Source of the DNA: Anaerolineae bacterium | GTDB lineage: Bacteria > Chloroflexota > Anaerolineae > Anaerolineales > Anaerolineaceae | Assembly (NCBI GenBank): GCA_013177815.1 | Contig: JABLXM010000003.1 | Coordinates: 26,214 to 90,213, forward strand | Length of the DNA stretch: 64,000 nt | Direction: 5' to 3' | Shown: one piece after another, positions 19,529 to 28,843 of the stretch | How positions within the stretch are numbered: position 1 is the stretch's first letter | How the letters are laid out: every line of letters starts with the position of its first letter | The notes under the pieces: generated by a model | The model's database searches: none | Seen by the model: the letters and a program-made list of their open reading frames with translations, nothing else | What the model was told of the DNA's origin: nothing | Position numbers and translations under genes: made by a program

Positions 19529-20046
19529 ACGAATTGCAGAAACGTTATCCTGAAGATGTGGCGGCGATCCTCAAGAAATACCCGCCGGAATTCCGCCGGT
19601 CGGCGATCATGCCGCTGTTGTACCTGGCGCAGCGCCAGGATGGACACGTCTCCGGGCGCTCGGTGACGGATATTGCCGAGTTGACCGGGCTTTCCACCAC
19701 TGATGTGACCTCGGTGGTCGGCTTCTACACCTTGTTCCACGCCGAAGCAGGCGGGCGCTATCGCATCCAGGTGTGCACCGACCTGCCATGCGCATTGCGC
19801 GGCGCGGATGACTTCCTGGCTTTACTGCAGAAGGAACTGGGGATCAGCGTGGGTGAAACGACGCCCGATGGCATGTTCACGATCGAAGAAGTGAAGTGCC
19901 TGGCAGCCTGCCACCGCGCGCCGATGTTCCAGGTGCAGGGCGATGGCGATATCACTTATCATGAACATCAAACCGTGGAGAGCGCCATGCAAGTGCTGAA
20001 AGGGCTGCGCCAACAGGCGCAAAAGAGCGGAAAGGAGGCAGCATGA
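19525..20046 (+). CDS. nuoE: NADH-quinone oxidoreductase subunit E
   Basis: CTDLPCALRGA...VKCLAACHRAP. Confidence 0.95.
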   Translation: MNELQKRYPEDVAAILKKYPPEFRRSAIMPLLYLAQRQDGHVSGRSVTDIAELTGLSTTDVTSVVGFYTLFHAEAGGRYRIQVCTDLPCALRGADDFLALLQKELGISVGETTPDGMFTIEEVKCLAACHRAPMFQVQGDGDITYHEHQTVESAMQVLKGLRQQAQKSGKEAA

Positions 20047-21296
20047 GCCAATACCTGTTGCTGCGCCATCGCGAGTTGCCCGACCTGGATAAATTGAGCG
20101 GTTACCGCGCACAAGGCGGTTTCGAGACCTTCAAAAAGGCGGTCAACGATATGTCGCCCGCCGAGGTGCTGACGACGGTGAAAGAATCGGGGCTGCGCGG
20201 TCGCGGTGGGGCAGGTTTTCCCACCGGGCTCAAGTGGGGCTTCATCCCCAACAACCTGTGGCCCCACTATGTGGTCGCCAATGCGGATGAATCGGAGCCC
20301 GGCACCTTCAAGGACCGCGAGATTTTAGAGAATAATTCCTTCCAGTTCCTGGAGGGGTTGATGCTGGCATCATTCGCCATCCAGGCGAACGTCGCTTATA
20401 TCTACCTGCGCGGCGAGTACTGGCAACTGGCAAAACAACTGGACCGGCAGATCGCCGAGTTGGAAGAGGCGGGCTTGTTAGGGAAGGACCTGTTCGGCAG
20501 CGATTATTCCCTTAACCTCTATACGCACTTGGGCGCGGGCGCTTACATTTGCGGCGAGGAGACCGCTTTGCTGGAATCGATCGAGGGCAAACTGGGGCAG
20601 CCGCGCCTGCGACCGCCCTTCCCGGCGGTGGCGGGGTTATACGGCAAGCCGACCGTCATCAACAACGTGGAGACGCTGGCGAACGTGCCGCTCATCATCG
20701 CCAACGGCGCCGCCTGGTACCGCAGCTTCGGCACCGAAAAGTCGCCGGGCACCAAGGTATTCTCGCTTTCCGGTAATGTGGTCAACCCCGGCAACTACGA
20801 GCTGCCGCTCGGCACGACCTTCCGCGAGTTGATCTACACCCACGGCGGCGGCATCCCCCATGGGCGCAAGATCAAAGCCATCATGGCAGCCGGCGCCTCC
20901 TCCACCATCATCCCGGCGAGCGAGGAAGCGCTGGATACGCCGATGGATTACGAGGAGCCTCAGGCGCGCTTCAACGCGCCGCTGGGCTCTGCGTCGGTGA
21001 TCGTGATGGACGAGACGGTCAACATGGCGTGGCTGGTGAGCAAGACCGTCAATTTCTTCAAGCATGAATCCTGCGGCAAGTGCACTCCCTGCCGTGAAGG
21101 CACCTTCTGGATGAACCGTATCAGCCACCGTTTGGTCTCCGGCAACGGCAGCAGCGCGGATATCGACCTGCTCGATCACGTGGCGCACCAGATTCAGGGC
21201 AAGTGTCTGTGCGCGCTGGGTGAATTTTCCACCATGGCGGTCATCAGCGGCGTGGAGCACTTCCGCCCCGACTTCGAAACCTTGGTTGGGAATTAA
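20043..21296 (+). CDS. nuoF: NADH-quinone oxidoreductase subunit F
   Basis: GLRGRGGAGFPTGLKW, ESCGKCTPCREG. Confidence 0.97.
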   Translation: MSQYLLLRHRELPDLDKLSGYRAQGGFETFKKAVNDMSPAEVLTTVKESGLRGRGGAGFPTGLKWGFIPNNLWPHYVVANADESEPGTFKDREILENNSFQFLEGLMLASFAIQANVAYIYLRGEYWQLAKQLDRQIAELEEAGLLGKDLFGSDYSLNLYTHLGAGAYICGEETALLESIEGKLGQPRLRPPFPAVAGLYGKPTVINNVETLANVPLIIANGAAWYRSFGTEKSPGTKVFSLSGNVVNPGNYELPLGTTFRELIYTHGGGIPHGRKIKAIMAAGASSTIIPASEEALDTPMDYEEPQARFNAPLGSASVIVMDETVNMAWLVSKTVNFFKHESCGKCTPCREGTFWMNRISHRLVSGNGSSADIDLLDHVAHQIQGKCLCALGEFSTMAVISGVEHFRPDFETLVGN

Positions 21297-21853
21297 CCAC
21301 AGAGACACGGAGACACAGAGATTTTTCTCTAAACTAGAGGCGTATAGAGATCAAGAATTGGCAAATATCAGGTTATGTAATTATCAGGATTATTGAGTTG
21401 TCGAAGATGCTCATAGATAGACCCAAAACAATGACCGCGGCTGACCTGGCGCTATTGAATCCCATCACCCACGATGTGATCGGCGCCGCCATCGAGGTGC
21501 ACCGTCAGCTTGGACCTGGTCTGCTCGAGTCGATCTATGAAACATGCCTGGCGGAAGAGTTAAAGCTCAGGGATATTCCTTTTGTCCGTCAAGTACGCCT
21601 GCCGGTCGTTTACAAAGGCATCGAACTGGATTCTGAATATCGTGTGGATATGGTTGTCGATCACAGTGTGGCGATCGAGATCAAGGCAATCGAATCGCTT
21701 CAACCAGTTCATGAGGCTCAAATGCTCACTTATTTAAAGTTGGGTAAATGGAAGCTGGGACTGTTGATGAACTTCAATGTGCCAGTCATGAAGGATGGTA
21801 TCAAGCGATTGGTTTCATAAAATTTGTTTCTCTGTGCCTCTGTGTCTCTGTGG
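21297..21853. mobile_element. Putative GxxExxY cassette bounded by 25-bp imperfect inverted repeats
   Basis: Left 21297-21321 CCACAGAGACACGGAGACACAGAGA; reverse complement of right 21829-21853 CCACAGAGACACAGAGGCACAGAGA (23/25 identical). Confidence 0.65.
21398..21820 (+). CDS. GxxExxY family protein (PDDEXK-like nuclease fold)
   Basis: GPGLLESIYETCLAEEL, YRVDMVVDHSVAIEIKAIE; TTG at 21398 or ATG at 21407. Confidence 0.88.
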   Translation: MSKMLIDRPKTMTAADLALLNPITHDVIGAAIEVHRQLGPGLLESIYETCLAEELKLRDIPFVRQVRLPVVYKGIELDSEYRVDMVVDHSVAIEIKAIESLQPVHEAQMLTYLKLGKWKLGLLMNFNVPVMKDGIKRLVS

Positions 21854-21888
21854 TTTTATCCTGGCACATAGCTGAGGAAATGGACTGA

Positions 21889-24381
21889 ATGACAATGAAG
21901 ATGGTGACGTTGCGGATCGATGAACATACCGTGGAAGTGCCGGCGGGAACCCGGGTGGTGGATGCCGCCAAGAAGGTGGGGGTGGATATTCCGGTGTTCT
22001 GCTACCACCCCAAATTGGAATCGGTGGGCATGTGCCGCATGTGCCTGGTGGAGATCGGGCGACCGGTGGTCGACCGCGCCAGCGGGAAAGTGGTACTCGA
22101 AGCGGACGGCTCGCCGAAAATCCAGATGGCGCCCAAGCTGGAGACCGCCTGCACCACCCCGGTCTCGGATGGCATGTTGGTGGTGACTACCAGCGAGAAA
22201 GTGGCAGCCGCCCGCCGCGAAGTGGTCGAGTTCATCTTGACCTCGCACCCGCTCGATTGCCCGATCTGTGACAAGGGCGGCGAATGCCCGTTGCAGAACC
22301 TCACCATGGCATACGGTTCCGGCACTTCGCGCTTCATATTCGACGAGAAAATGCGCTCTGCCAAGCACGTGCCGCTGGGCGAATTGATCTACCTCGACCG
22401 CGAACGCTGCATTCAATGCGGGCGCTGCGTGCGCTTCCAGCACGAAGTGGTCGACGACCCGGTACTGGATTTCTACCAGCGCGGGCGGGCATTGGAGATC
22501 ATCACCCGTTCCGAACCGGGTTTCGACTCGGTCTTCTCCGGCAACACCACCGATATCTGCCCGGTGGGTGCGCTGACGACGGCGGACTTCCGCTTTGGCG
22601 CCCGCCCCTGGGAGATGAAACCCGCTGCCTCGATCTGCGCGCAGTGCCCGGTGGGTTGCAACATCGTCTACGACGTGCGGCGCGAAGCCAAAAGCAGCGG
22701 CAAACCGGTCATCAAACGCGTCATGCCGCGCCAAAACGAATCTGTCAACGAGGTCTGGATATGCGACAAAGGGCGCTTCGTGCACCACTACAACGAAAGC
22801 GCCGAACGACTGACCCAGCCACTGATGCGCGTCGATGGCGAACTGACGCCCGTCTCATGGCAACAGGCGCTGGAAACAGCAGCCGCCAAATTGAAGGAAG
22901 CCGGCAAGGGTCTGGTGACCCTGGCGGGCGGCAGGTTGAGCAACGAGGATCTGTTCAACTTGCGCGAACTGACCCGCGCCCAGGGCGGCACGACGCTGCT
23001 GCACACCCACATGGGCGGCGGCGAATGGACCCGCCAGTTGGGGCTAAACCAGGGCAGCAATCTTGGCAGCCTGGGTAACGGCGACGCCATCGTGGTGATC
23101 GCCAGCGACCTGCACCAGGAAGCGCCGCTGTGGTGGCTGCGCGTCAAACAGGCAGCGCAGCGCGGCGCAACATTGATAGTGCTCAATGCCCGCCCAACCC
23201 GCCTGGATGCTTACGCTGCGCACGCGCTGCGTTACCAGCCGGGCGAGGCTGCACAGGCTGTCGCCGGGCTGATGGGCAACCACAAAACGCCGGCGGCTTT
23301 TCAAACTGCGCGCGAGGCCCTGGCGGGTGCAGCCAACCTGGTGGTCTTCTTTGGCAGCGATGGGTTGGGCTTGACCGGTACACGGGCGCTGGCGCAAACT
23401 TGTGCGGACCTGCTGATGCAATCCGGGCATTACGGGCGACCGAACAACGGTCTGGTGGGCGTGTGGCAGCACAGCAACGACCAGGGTGCTTGGGAGATGG
23501 GCTACGCGCCGGCAGCCGACCTGGTGGGCAGCCTGAAAAAAGCCAAAGTGGCGCTGCTGGCTGCCGCCGACCCGGTTGGTGATGAGCCGGCGCTCGCCAA
23601 AGCCCTGGCAGGCGCGGATTTCGTCATCGTACAGGAAATGTTCCTGACCGCCAGCGCAGAAAAAGCCGACCTGGTGCTGCCGGTGGCTGCCATCCCTGAA
23701 CGCGAGGGCAGCCTGACCAGCGGCGAGCGCCGGGCGCAGCGTTTCTACCCGGCGGTGCCCGCGCCGGACGGCGTGCGACCCGATTACACCATCGCGGCGC
23801 AATTAGGGCAACGATTGGGCTTGGAATTGGAAGGGCGTGCCGCCGGGCTGGTGTTCCTGCGCCTGGCGCAGAGCGAGCCTGCCTTCGCTGGTCTGTCCTA
23901 CCAGGCGTTATCAACTGCCGAGGAACAATGGCCCATCGTCGGTCGGCGCGACCTGTACTTCGGCGGCACGACATATGACAACAACCAGGGCATGGGAACG
24001 CACTTGCAGCCGGTGCTCAAAGCCGGTGAAAGACCTGCCGCGGTTGCAGCAGCTCTCGATACTGAACTGATGGACGCCGGGGACAACCTGCTGGTGCTGC
24101 CGCACACCCGCCTCTTCGACCAGGGCAGCCTGGTGCGCTTCAGCCGACTGCTGGTGGAACGGGTGGCAACGGCGGAACTGCGGTTGAACCCCGCCACTGC
24201 CAAACACTTCGGTCTGGCAGAGGGCGTTGCGGCAAGCCTGAACCTGAACGGCGCGGATGCCAGCGTCATCGTCCGGATGGATGATGCGCTGCCGCCGGGC
24301 GCCGCCTGGCTGCCGCGCCGGGTGGGCGTGCCGCTGTGGGCGCCGGCTGCGGCGCAAGTCAAGGTTATGGAAAGGGATTAA
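21889..24381 (+). CDS. nuoG: NADH-quinone oxidoreductase subunit G
   Basis: 2Fe-2S and 4Fe-4S motifs (CYHPKLESVGMCRMC, CPICDKGGECPLQ, CIQCGRCVRF) and molybdopterin-type domain. Confidence 0.95.
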   Translation: MTMKMVTLRIDEHTVEVPAGTRVVDAAKKVGVDIPVFCYHPKLESVGMCRMCLVEIGRPVVDRASGKVVLEADGSPKIQMAPKLETACTTPVSDGMLVVTTSEKVAAARREVVEFILTSHPLDCPICDKGGECPLQNLTMAYGSGTSRFIFDEKMRSAKHVPLGELIYLDRERCIQCGRCVRFQHEVVDDPVLDFYQRGRALEIITRSEPGFDSVFSGNTTDICPVGALTTADFRFGARPWEMKPAASICAQCPVGCNIVYDVRREAKSSGKPVIKRVMPRQNESVNEVWICDKGRFVHHYNESAERLTQPLMRVDGELTPVSWQQALETAAAKLKEAGKGLVTLAGGRLSNEDLFNLRELTRAQGGTTLLHTHMGGGEWTRQLGLNQGSNLGSLGNGDAIVVIASDLHQEAPLWWLRVKQAAQRGATLIVLNARPTRLDAYAAHALRYQPGEAAQAVAGLMGNHKTPAAFQTAREALAGAANLVVFFGSDGLGLTGTRALAQTCADLLMQSGHYGRPNNGLVGVWQHSNDQGAWEMGYAPAADLVGSLKKAKVALLAAADPVGDEPALAKALAGADFVIVQEMFLTASAEKADLVLPVAAIPEREGSLTSGERRAQRFYPAVPAPDGVRPDYTIAAQLGQRLGLELEGRAAGLVFLRLAQSEPAFAGLSYQALSTAEEQWPIVGRRDLYFGGTTYDNNQGMGTHLQPVLKAGERPAAVAAALDTELMDAGDNLLVLPHTRLFDQGSLVRFSRLLVERVATAELRLNPATAKHFGLAEGVAASLNLNGADASVIVRMDDALPPGAAWLPRRVGVPLWAPAAAQVKVMERD

Positions 24382-24385
24382 AGGC

Positions 24386-25387
24386 ATGGACCTTGGAATG
24401 ATCATCGAATGGAGCGTCAAAGCCCTGGTCATCATCCTGACCCTGACGGCGGGCTTCGCCTATACCACCCTCTATGAGCGCAAGCTGCTCGCCCGCATGC
24501 AGGTGCGCATCGGACCCAACCGCGCCGGACCTGCCGGTCTTTTGCAGCCGATAGCCGACGCCGTCAAGTTGATCTTCAAAGAGGAACTCATCCCTGCCAA
24601 AGCCGATAGGTTCATCTTCATACTGGCGCCCATCATCACTGTCATCCCGGCGCTGATCATCACCGCAGTGGTGCCGTGGGGACGCAGCATCACCCTGTTC
24701 GGGCGCGAGATTCCGCTCTACCTGGCGGACGTCAACGTGGGGGTGCTGTATATCATGGCGATCACCTCCATCTCCGTTTACGGCATCACGTTGGCAGGCT
24801 GGTCATCCAACAACAAATATGCCACGCTGGGCGGGGTGCGCGCCACTGCGCAGATGATCAGCTATGAACTGGCGCTGGGTTTCGCCATGATCGCCCCGGT
24901 GATGATGGCAAGCTCGATGCGTATGATCGATATCGTCGAAGGTCAAAAAACGATGTGGTACGCCGTGCTTCAACCGGTGGCGTTCGTGATCTATTTTGCC
25001 GCCAGCCTGGCGGAGATCAACCGGGCGCCCTTCGATATGCCCGAAGCCGAGCAGGAACTGGTTGCCGGCTATCATACCGAATACTCCAGCATGAAGTTCG
25101 CTACCTTCTTCATGGCGGAATATATCAAAATGATCGCGATCGCGATGATCGGGTCATCCTTGTTCCTGGGCGGCTACCTGGGACCCTTCGTGGACCAGGT
25201 GCCCATTCTGGGACCCATTTACCTGGCGATCAAGGTGGTGGCATGGCTGTTCGTCACCATCTGGATTCGCGCCACCCTGCCCCGCATCCGCTATGACCGG
25301 CTGATGCAACTGGGATGGAAAGTGCTCTTCCCGGTGGCGCTGTTGAACGTCCTGGTCACCGCCATCGTGGTGGTGCTTATCGGTTAG
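24386..25387 (+). CDS. nuoH: NADH-quinone oxidoreductase subunit H
   Basis: YERKLLARMQVRIGPNRAGPAGLLQPIADAVKL; ATG at 24386. Confidence 0.96.
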   Translation: MDLGMIIEWSVKALVIILTLTAGFAYTTLYERKLLARMQVRIGPNRAGPAGLLQPIADAVKLIFKEELIPAKADRFIFILAPIITVIPALIITAVVPWGRSITLFGREIPLYLADVNVGVLYIMAITSISVYGITLAGWSSNNKYATLGGVRATAQMISYELALGFAMIAPVMMASSMRMIDIVEGQKTMWYAVLQPVAFVIYFAASLAEINRAPFDMPEAEQELVAGYHTEYSSMKFATFFMAEYIKMIAIAMIGSSLFLGGYLGPFVDQVPILGPIYLAIKVVAWLFVTIWIRATLPRIRYDRLMQLGWKVLFPVALLNVLVTAIVVVLIG

Positions 25388-25403
25388 CGTAGGAGTTTAG
25401 ACC

Positions 25404-25895
25404 ATGCTTCAGGGATTCATGACCACACTCAAATCGATACTGGAAAAGCCGGTCACCATCCAGTATCCGGAACAAAAACGACCGGTGCGCAGCCGCTTCA
25501 AAGGGCGGCATGTGCTGAAGCGTTACGACAATGGGCTGGAAAAGTGCATCGGCTGCGCGCTGTGCGCCGCCGCCTGTCCGGCGGACGCCATTTTTGTAGA
25601 AGCCTCCGAGAATAGCGATGAAAACCGTTATTCGCCCGGTGAACGCTACGCCAGCACTTACGAGATCAACATGATGCGCTGTATCTTCTGCGGTTTTTGC
25701 GAGGACGCCTGCCCAACCGAAGCCATCGTGCTGGGTGATAACTATGAACTCTCTTTCACCAGCCGGACGGACGCGATCTATCCCAAGGACATGTTGCTGG
25801 AGCCGGTGCCGGAAGACGGGTCGCCCACACCACAAAAAGTGCCCGCCGGCGCGTTCGACCGCGCCATCCCGCTGATGCAGGATGCAACCGACTGA
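25404..25895 (+). CDS. nuoI: NADH-quinone oxidoreductase subunit I
   Basis: Two 4Fe-4S motifs CIGCALCAAACP, CIFCGFCEDACP. Confidence 0.96.
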   Translation: MLQGFMTTLKSILEKPVTIQYPEQKRPVRSRFKGRHVLKRYDNGLEKCIGCALCAAACPADAIFVEASENSDENRYSPGERYASTYEINMMRCIFCGFCEDACPTEAIVLGDNYELSFTSRTDAIYPKDMLLEPVPEDGSPTPQKVPAGAFDRAIPLMQDATD

Positions 25896-25913
25896 TATGG
25901 GGAGGCGTAAGGA

Positions 25914-26474
25914 ATGACAACGGCTTTATATATTATCCTGGCAGTGGTGATCGTCGGCAGCGCCCTGGGCACCATCATGAGCCGCAACGCGGTCTACGCC
26001 GCGCTCTACCTGGCGCTCAACTTCATGTCGGTGGCACTGCTCTACCTGTTTCTGGGCGCGCCGTTCATTGCGCTGGTGCAGGTGACGGTCTATGCCGGCT
26101 CGATCATGGTCTTGTTCATCTTCGTGATCATGCTGCTGGGCGCGGAACGCCTGGCAGCCAGCGAGAACCTGCGCGGTCAGCGTTTTTTGGCGATCGCCCT
26201 TGGCGTGGTGCTGCTCGCCATCCTGGGAACGGTCTTCATCTCCCGCGCCGAACTGACCGGTATCGTCACCCCGCCCACCGCAGTGGATTTCGGTTCGCCG
26301 CGTCAGATCGGCACCGCACTGTACACCCAGTACTGGCTGCCGGTCATGATCACCTCGATGCTGCTGCTGGTCGCCACCGTGGGCGCCATCTTGCTGACGC
26401 GCGGGGAAGGGACATCCATCCGCGACAACCTGAAGCGAGTGGACGAGAAGGAACAAGCAGACCAGGAAGAATGA
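25914..26474 (+). CDS. nuoJ: NADH-quinone oxidoreductase subunit J
   Basis: NuoJ TM pattern FMSVALLYLFLGAPFIALVQVTVYAGSIMVLFIFVIMLL. Confidence 0.94.
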   Translation: MTTALYIILAVVIVGSALGTIMSRNAVYAALYLALNFMSVALLYLFLGAPFIALVQVTVYAGSIMVLFIFVIMLLGAERLAASENLRGQRFLAIALGVVLLAILGTVFISRAELTGIVTPPTAVDFGSPRQIGTALYTQYWLPVMITSMLLLVATVGAILLTRGEGTSIRDNLKRVDEKEQADQEE

Positions 26475-26502
26475 CCGCGGTTTTTCGCGGGAGGAGAAGG
26501 AT

Positions 26503-26802
26503 ATGCCATTAGCCTATTACATCGGACTATCAGCGGTCATGTTCATTTTGGGGATCATGGGCGTGCTGCTGCGCCGAAACGCCCTGGTGGTCTTCATGTC
26601 GCTGGAATTGATCTTCAATTCGGCAAATTTGCTGTTCATCACGTTCGCGTCCTATTATCAACTGCTGGCGGGGCAGATCATGGTCTTTTTTGTCATGACC
26701 GTGGCGGCGGCTGAAGTGGCGGTGGGATTGGCATTGATGGTGGAGATCTTCCGCACCAAAAATACCATCAACATCGACCAGATGAGCCAGATGAAGGGTT
26801 AG
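26503..26802 (+). CDS. nuoK: NADH-quinone oxidoreductase subunit K
   Basis: NALVVFMSLELIFNSANLLF, VAAAEVAVGLALMVEIFR. Confidence 0.95.
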   Translation: MPLAYYIGLSAVMFILGIMGVLLRRNALVVFMSLELIFNSANLLFITFASYYQLLAGQIMVFFVMTVAAAEVAVGLALMVEIFRTKNTINIDQMSQMKG

Positions 26803-26812
26803 GAACGGAATA

Positions 26813-28816
26813 ATGGCGACGATATTGGCAAATGAAGCGAATTGGGCAGCGACGCTGGCGCCGTGGGTCATCTTCTCACCACTGATCGGGCTGCTGCTTA
26901 ACCTGTTGTTCGGGCTGCGTTGGGGTGAACGGGTGACGGGGTTCGTTGCCAGCCTGGCGAGCGTGGCGTCGTTCGCCCTGGCAGTGGCGTTAGGGATCGC
27001 CATCCGGGGTCAGCACGAGGCACTGATCGTGCCGCTGGCGGACTGGATCAGCGTGGGTTCGTTCGATGTCCAGTGGGCGCTGCGGGTGGATAGCCTTTCG
27101 GTGATGATGATGCTGGTCGTCGCCGGCGTGGGTGCCATCATCCATGTCTACGCCACCGGCTACATGCACAGCGATGTGCGTCACAACGGCGACCCGGGTC
27201 GCTACCGGCGCTTCTTCGTCTACTTCAACCTGTTCATCCTTGCGATGCTGGTGCTGGTCTCGGCGGATAACTACCTGATGCTGTTCGTCGGCTGGGAGGG
27301 GGTCGGTCTGTGCTCATATCTGCTGATCGGGTTCTGGTTCGAGGGCGGCGCGGGCGGCATTGCCAACGCCAAGGCTGCCAAGAAGGCATTCGTGGTCAAC
27401 CGCATCGGCGATTTCGGTCTGCTGCTGGCGATCTTCATCATGTTCTGGTCGTTCGGCACGTTGCAGTTCGACGCGGTCTTTGCCCAGGCGGGGCAGGTTT
27501 TCCCCGGCATCATCCTGGCGATCACGCTGTTCATGCTGCTGGGTGTGAGCGGTAAGAGCGCCCAACTGCCACTTTACGTCTGGCTGCCGGACGCCATGGC
27601 AGGTCCAACCCCGGTTTCGGCGTTGATCCATGCCGCCACCATGGTGACCGCAGGCGTCTACCTGATCGCGCGTTCCAGCGCCCTATTCCTGGCTGCGCCT
27701 GCCGCCCAGGCGGCGGTGATGTGGGTGGGCGCGCTGACCGCCCTGTTGGCAGCCACCATCGCGGTCGGTCAGTTCGATATCAAGAAAGTGCTGGCTTATT
27801 CGACCATCAGCCAGTTGGGCTTCATGGTGGCGGCGGTGGGCATGGGTGCCTTCTCGGCTGGCATGTTCCACCTCACCACTCACGCCTTCTTCAAGGCGCT
27901 GCTCTTCCTGGCTGCCGGTTCGGTCATCTTGGGGATGGAACGCGGGCATGAGGATGCCGGCGATCACGAGCTGGCGACGGCGGGCGGCGGTCATGAAGAT
28001 GCGCACGCCTTCGATCCACAGGATATGCGCAACATGGGCGGGCTACAACGCCGTATGCCCTGGACGATGGGCGTCTACCTGGTGGGCGCGCTGGCGCTTT
28101 CCGGCATTGCGCCGCTGGCGGGCTTCTTCTCCAAGGACGAGATCCTGGGCGCTGCCCGCGAGGTTTCGCTGCCGGTCTTCATCATCCTGGTGATTTCCGC
28201 CTTCCTGACGGCGTTCTACATGGGGCGGCAGATCTTCATGGTCTTCTTCGGCAAGCCGCGCAGCGCGGCGGCGGATCATAGCAGCGAGAGCAAGCCCATC
28301 ATCGTCGCGCCATTGGTAATCCTGGCGATCCTCTCGGTGTTGGGCGGTGTGCTGAACCTGCCCGGCGTCTACTGGCTGGAGCACTGGCTGGAACCGGTAC
28401 TGGCTGGCAACCTGGCGGTCGAGTTCGAGCTGCCGGTGGCGCTGCTTTCGCTGGCGGTGGCATTGACCGGCTTGCTGCTGGCATGGGGCGTATATGGCAA
28501 GCGCTCGCTTGGCAGCCCGGAGAACCCCGACCCCCTGGCAAAGCCGATGGGGGGGCTTTTCACCGCTGCACAGCACAAGTGGTGGGTGGACGAGCTTTAC
28601 CAGGCTGTTTTCGTGCACCCCTTCGAACGCATTTCGCTCTGGCTGGCAGGCACGTTCGACCAGGGCGGCATCGACGGCGTGGCGAACGGACTGGGTGCGC
28701 TCACGCGCACCCTCTCGAACTGGTGGAGCAAATTCCAGAACGGCTTCGTGCGCTCGTACGCGCTGGCGGTGGTTTTCGGAATGGTCGCCATCCTGGCATT
28801 CCTGGTGCTGCGCTAA
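26813..28816 (+). CDS. nuoL: NADH-quinone oxidoreductase subunit L
   Basis: YMHSD, GWEGVGLCSYLLIGFWF, LPDAMAGPTPVSALIHAATMVTAGVYL. Confidence 0.97.
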   Translation: MATILANEANWAATLAPWVIFSPLIGLLLNLLFGLRWGERVTGFVASLASVASFALAVALGIAIRGQHEALIVPLADWISVGSFDVQWALRVDSLSVMMMLVVAGVGAIIHVYATGYMHSDVRHNGDPGRYRRFFVYFNLFILAMLVLVSADNYLMLFVGWEGVGLCSYLLIGFWFEGGAGGIANAKAAKKAFVVNRIGDFGLLLAIFIMFWSFGTLQFDAVFAQAGQVFPGIILAITLFMLLGVSGKSAQLPLYVWLPDAMAGPTPVSALIHAATMVTAGVYLIARSSALFLAAPAAQAAVMWVGALTALLAATIAVGQFDIKKVLAYSTISQLGFMVAAVGMGAFSAGMFHLTTHAFFKALLFLAAGSVILGMERGHEDAGDHELATAGGGHEDAHAFDPQDMRNMGGLQRRMPWTMGVYLVGALALSGIAPLAGFFSKDEILGAAREVSLPVFIILVISAFLTAFYMGRQIFMVFFGKPRSAAADHSSESKPIIVAPLVILAILSVLGGVLNLPGVYWLEHWLEPVLAGNLAVEFELPVALLSLAVALTGLLLAWGVYGKRSLGSPENPDPLAKPMGGLFTAAQHKWWVDELYQAVFVHPFERISLWLAGTFDQGGIDGVANGLGALTRTLSNWWSKFQNGFVRSYALAVVFGMVAILAFLVLR

Positions 28817-28843
28817 AGCGGCTGCCGGGTGAAGGAATCGTTT

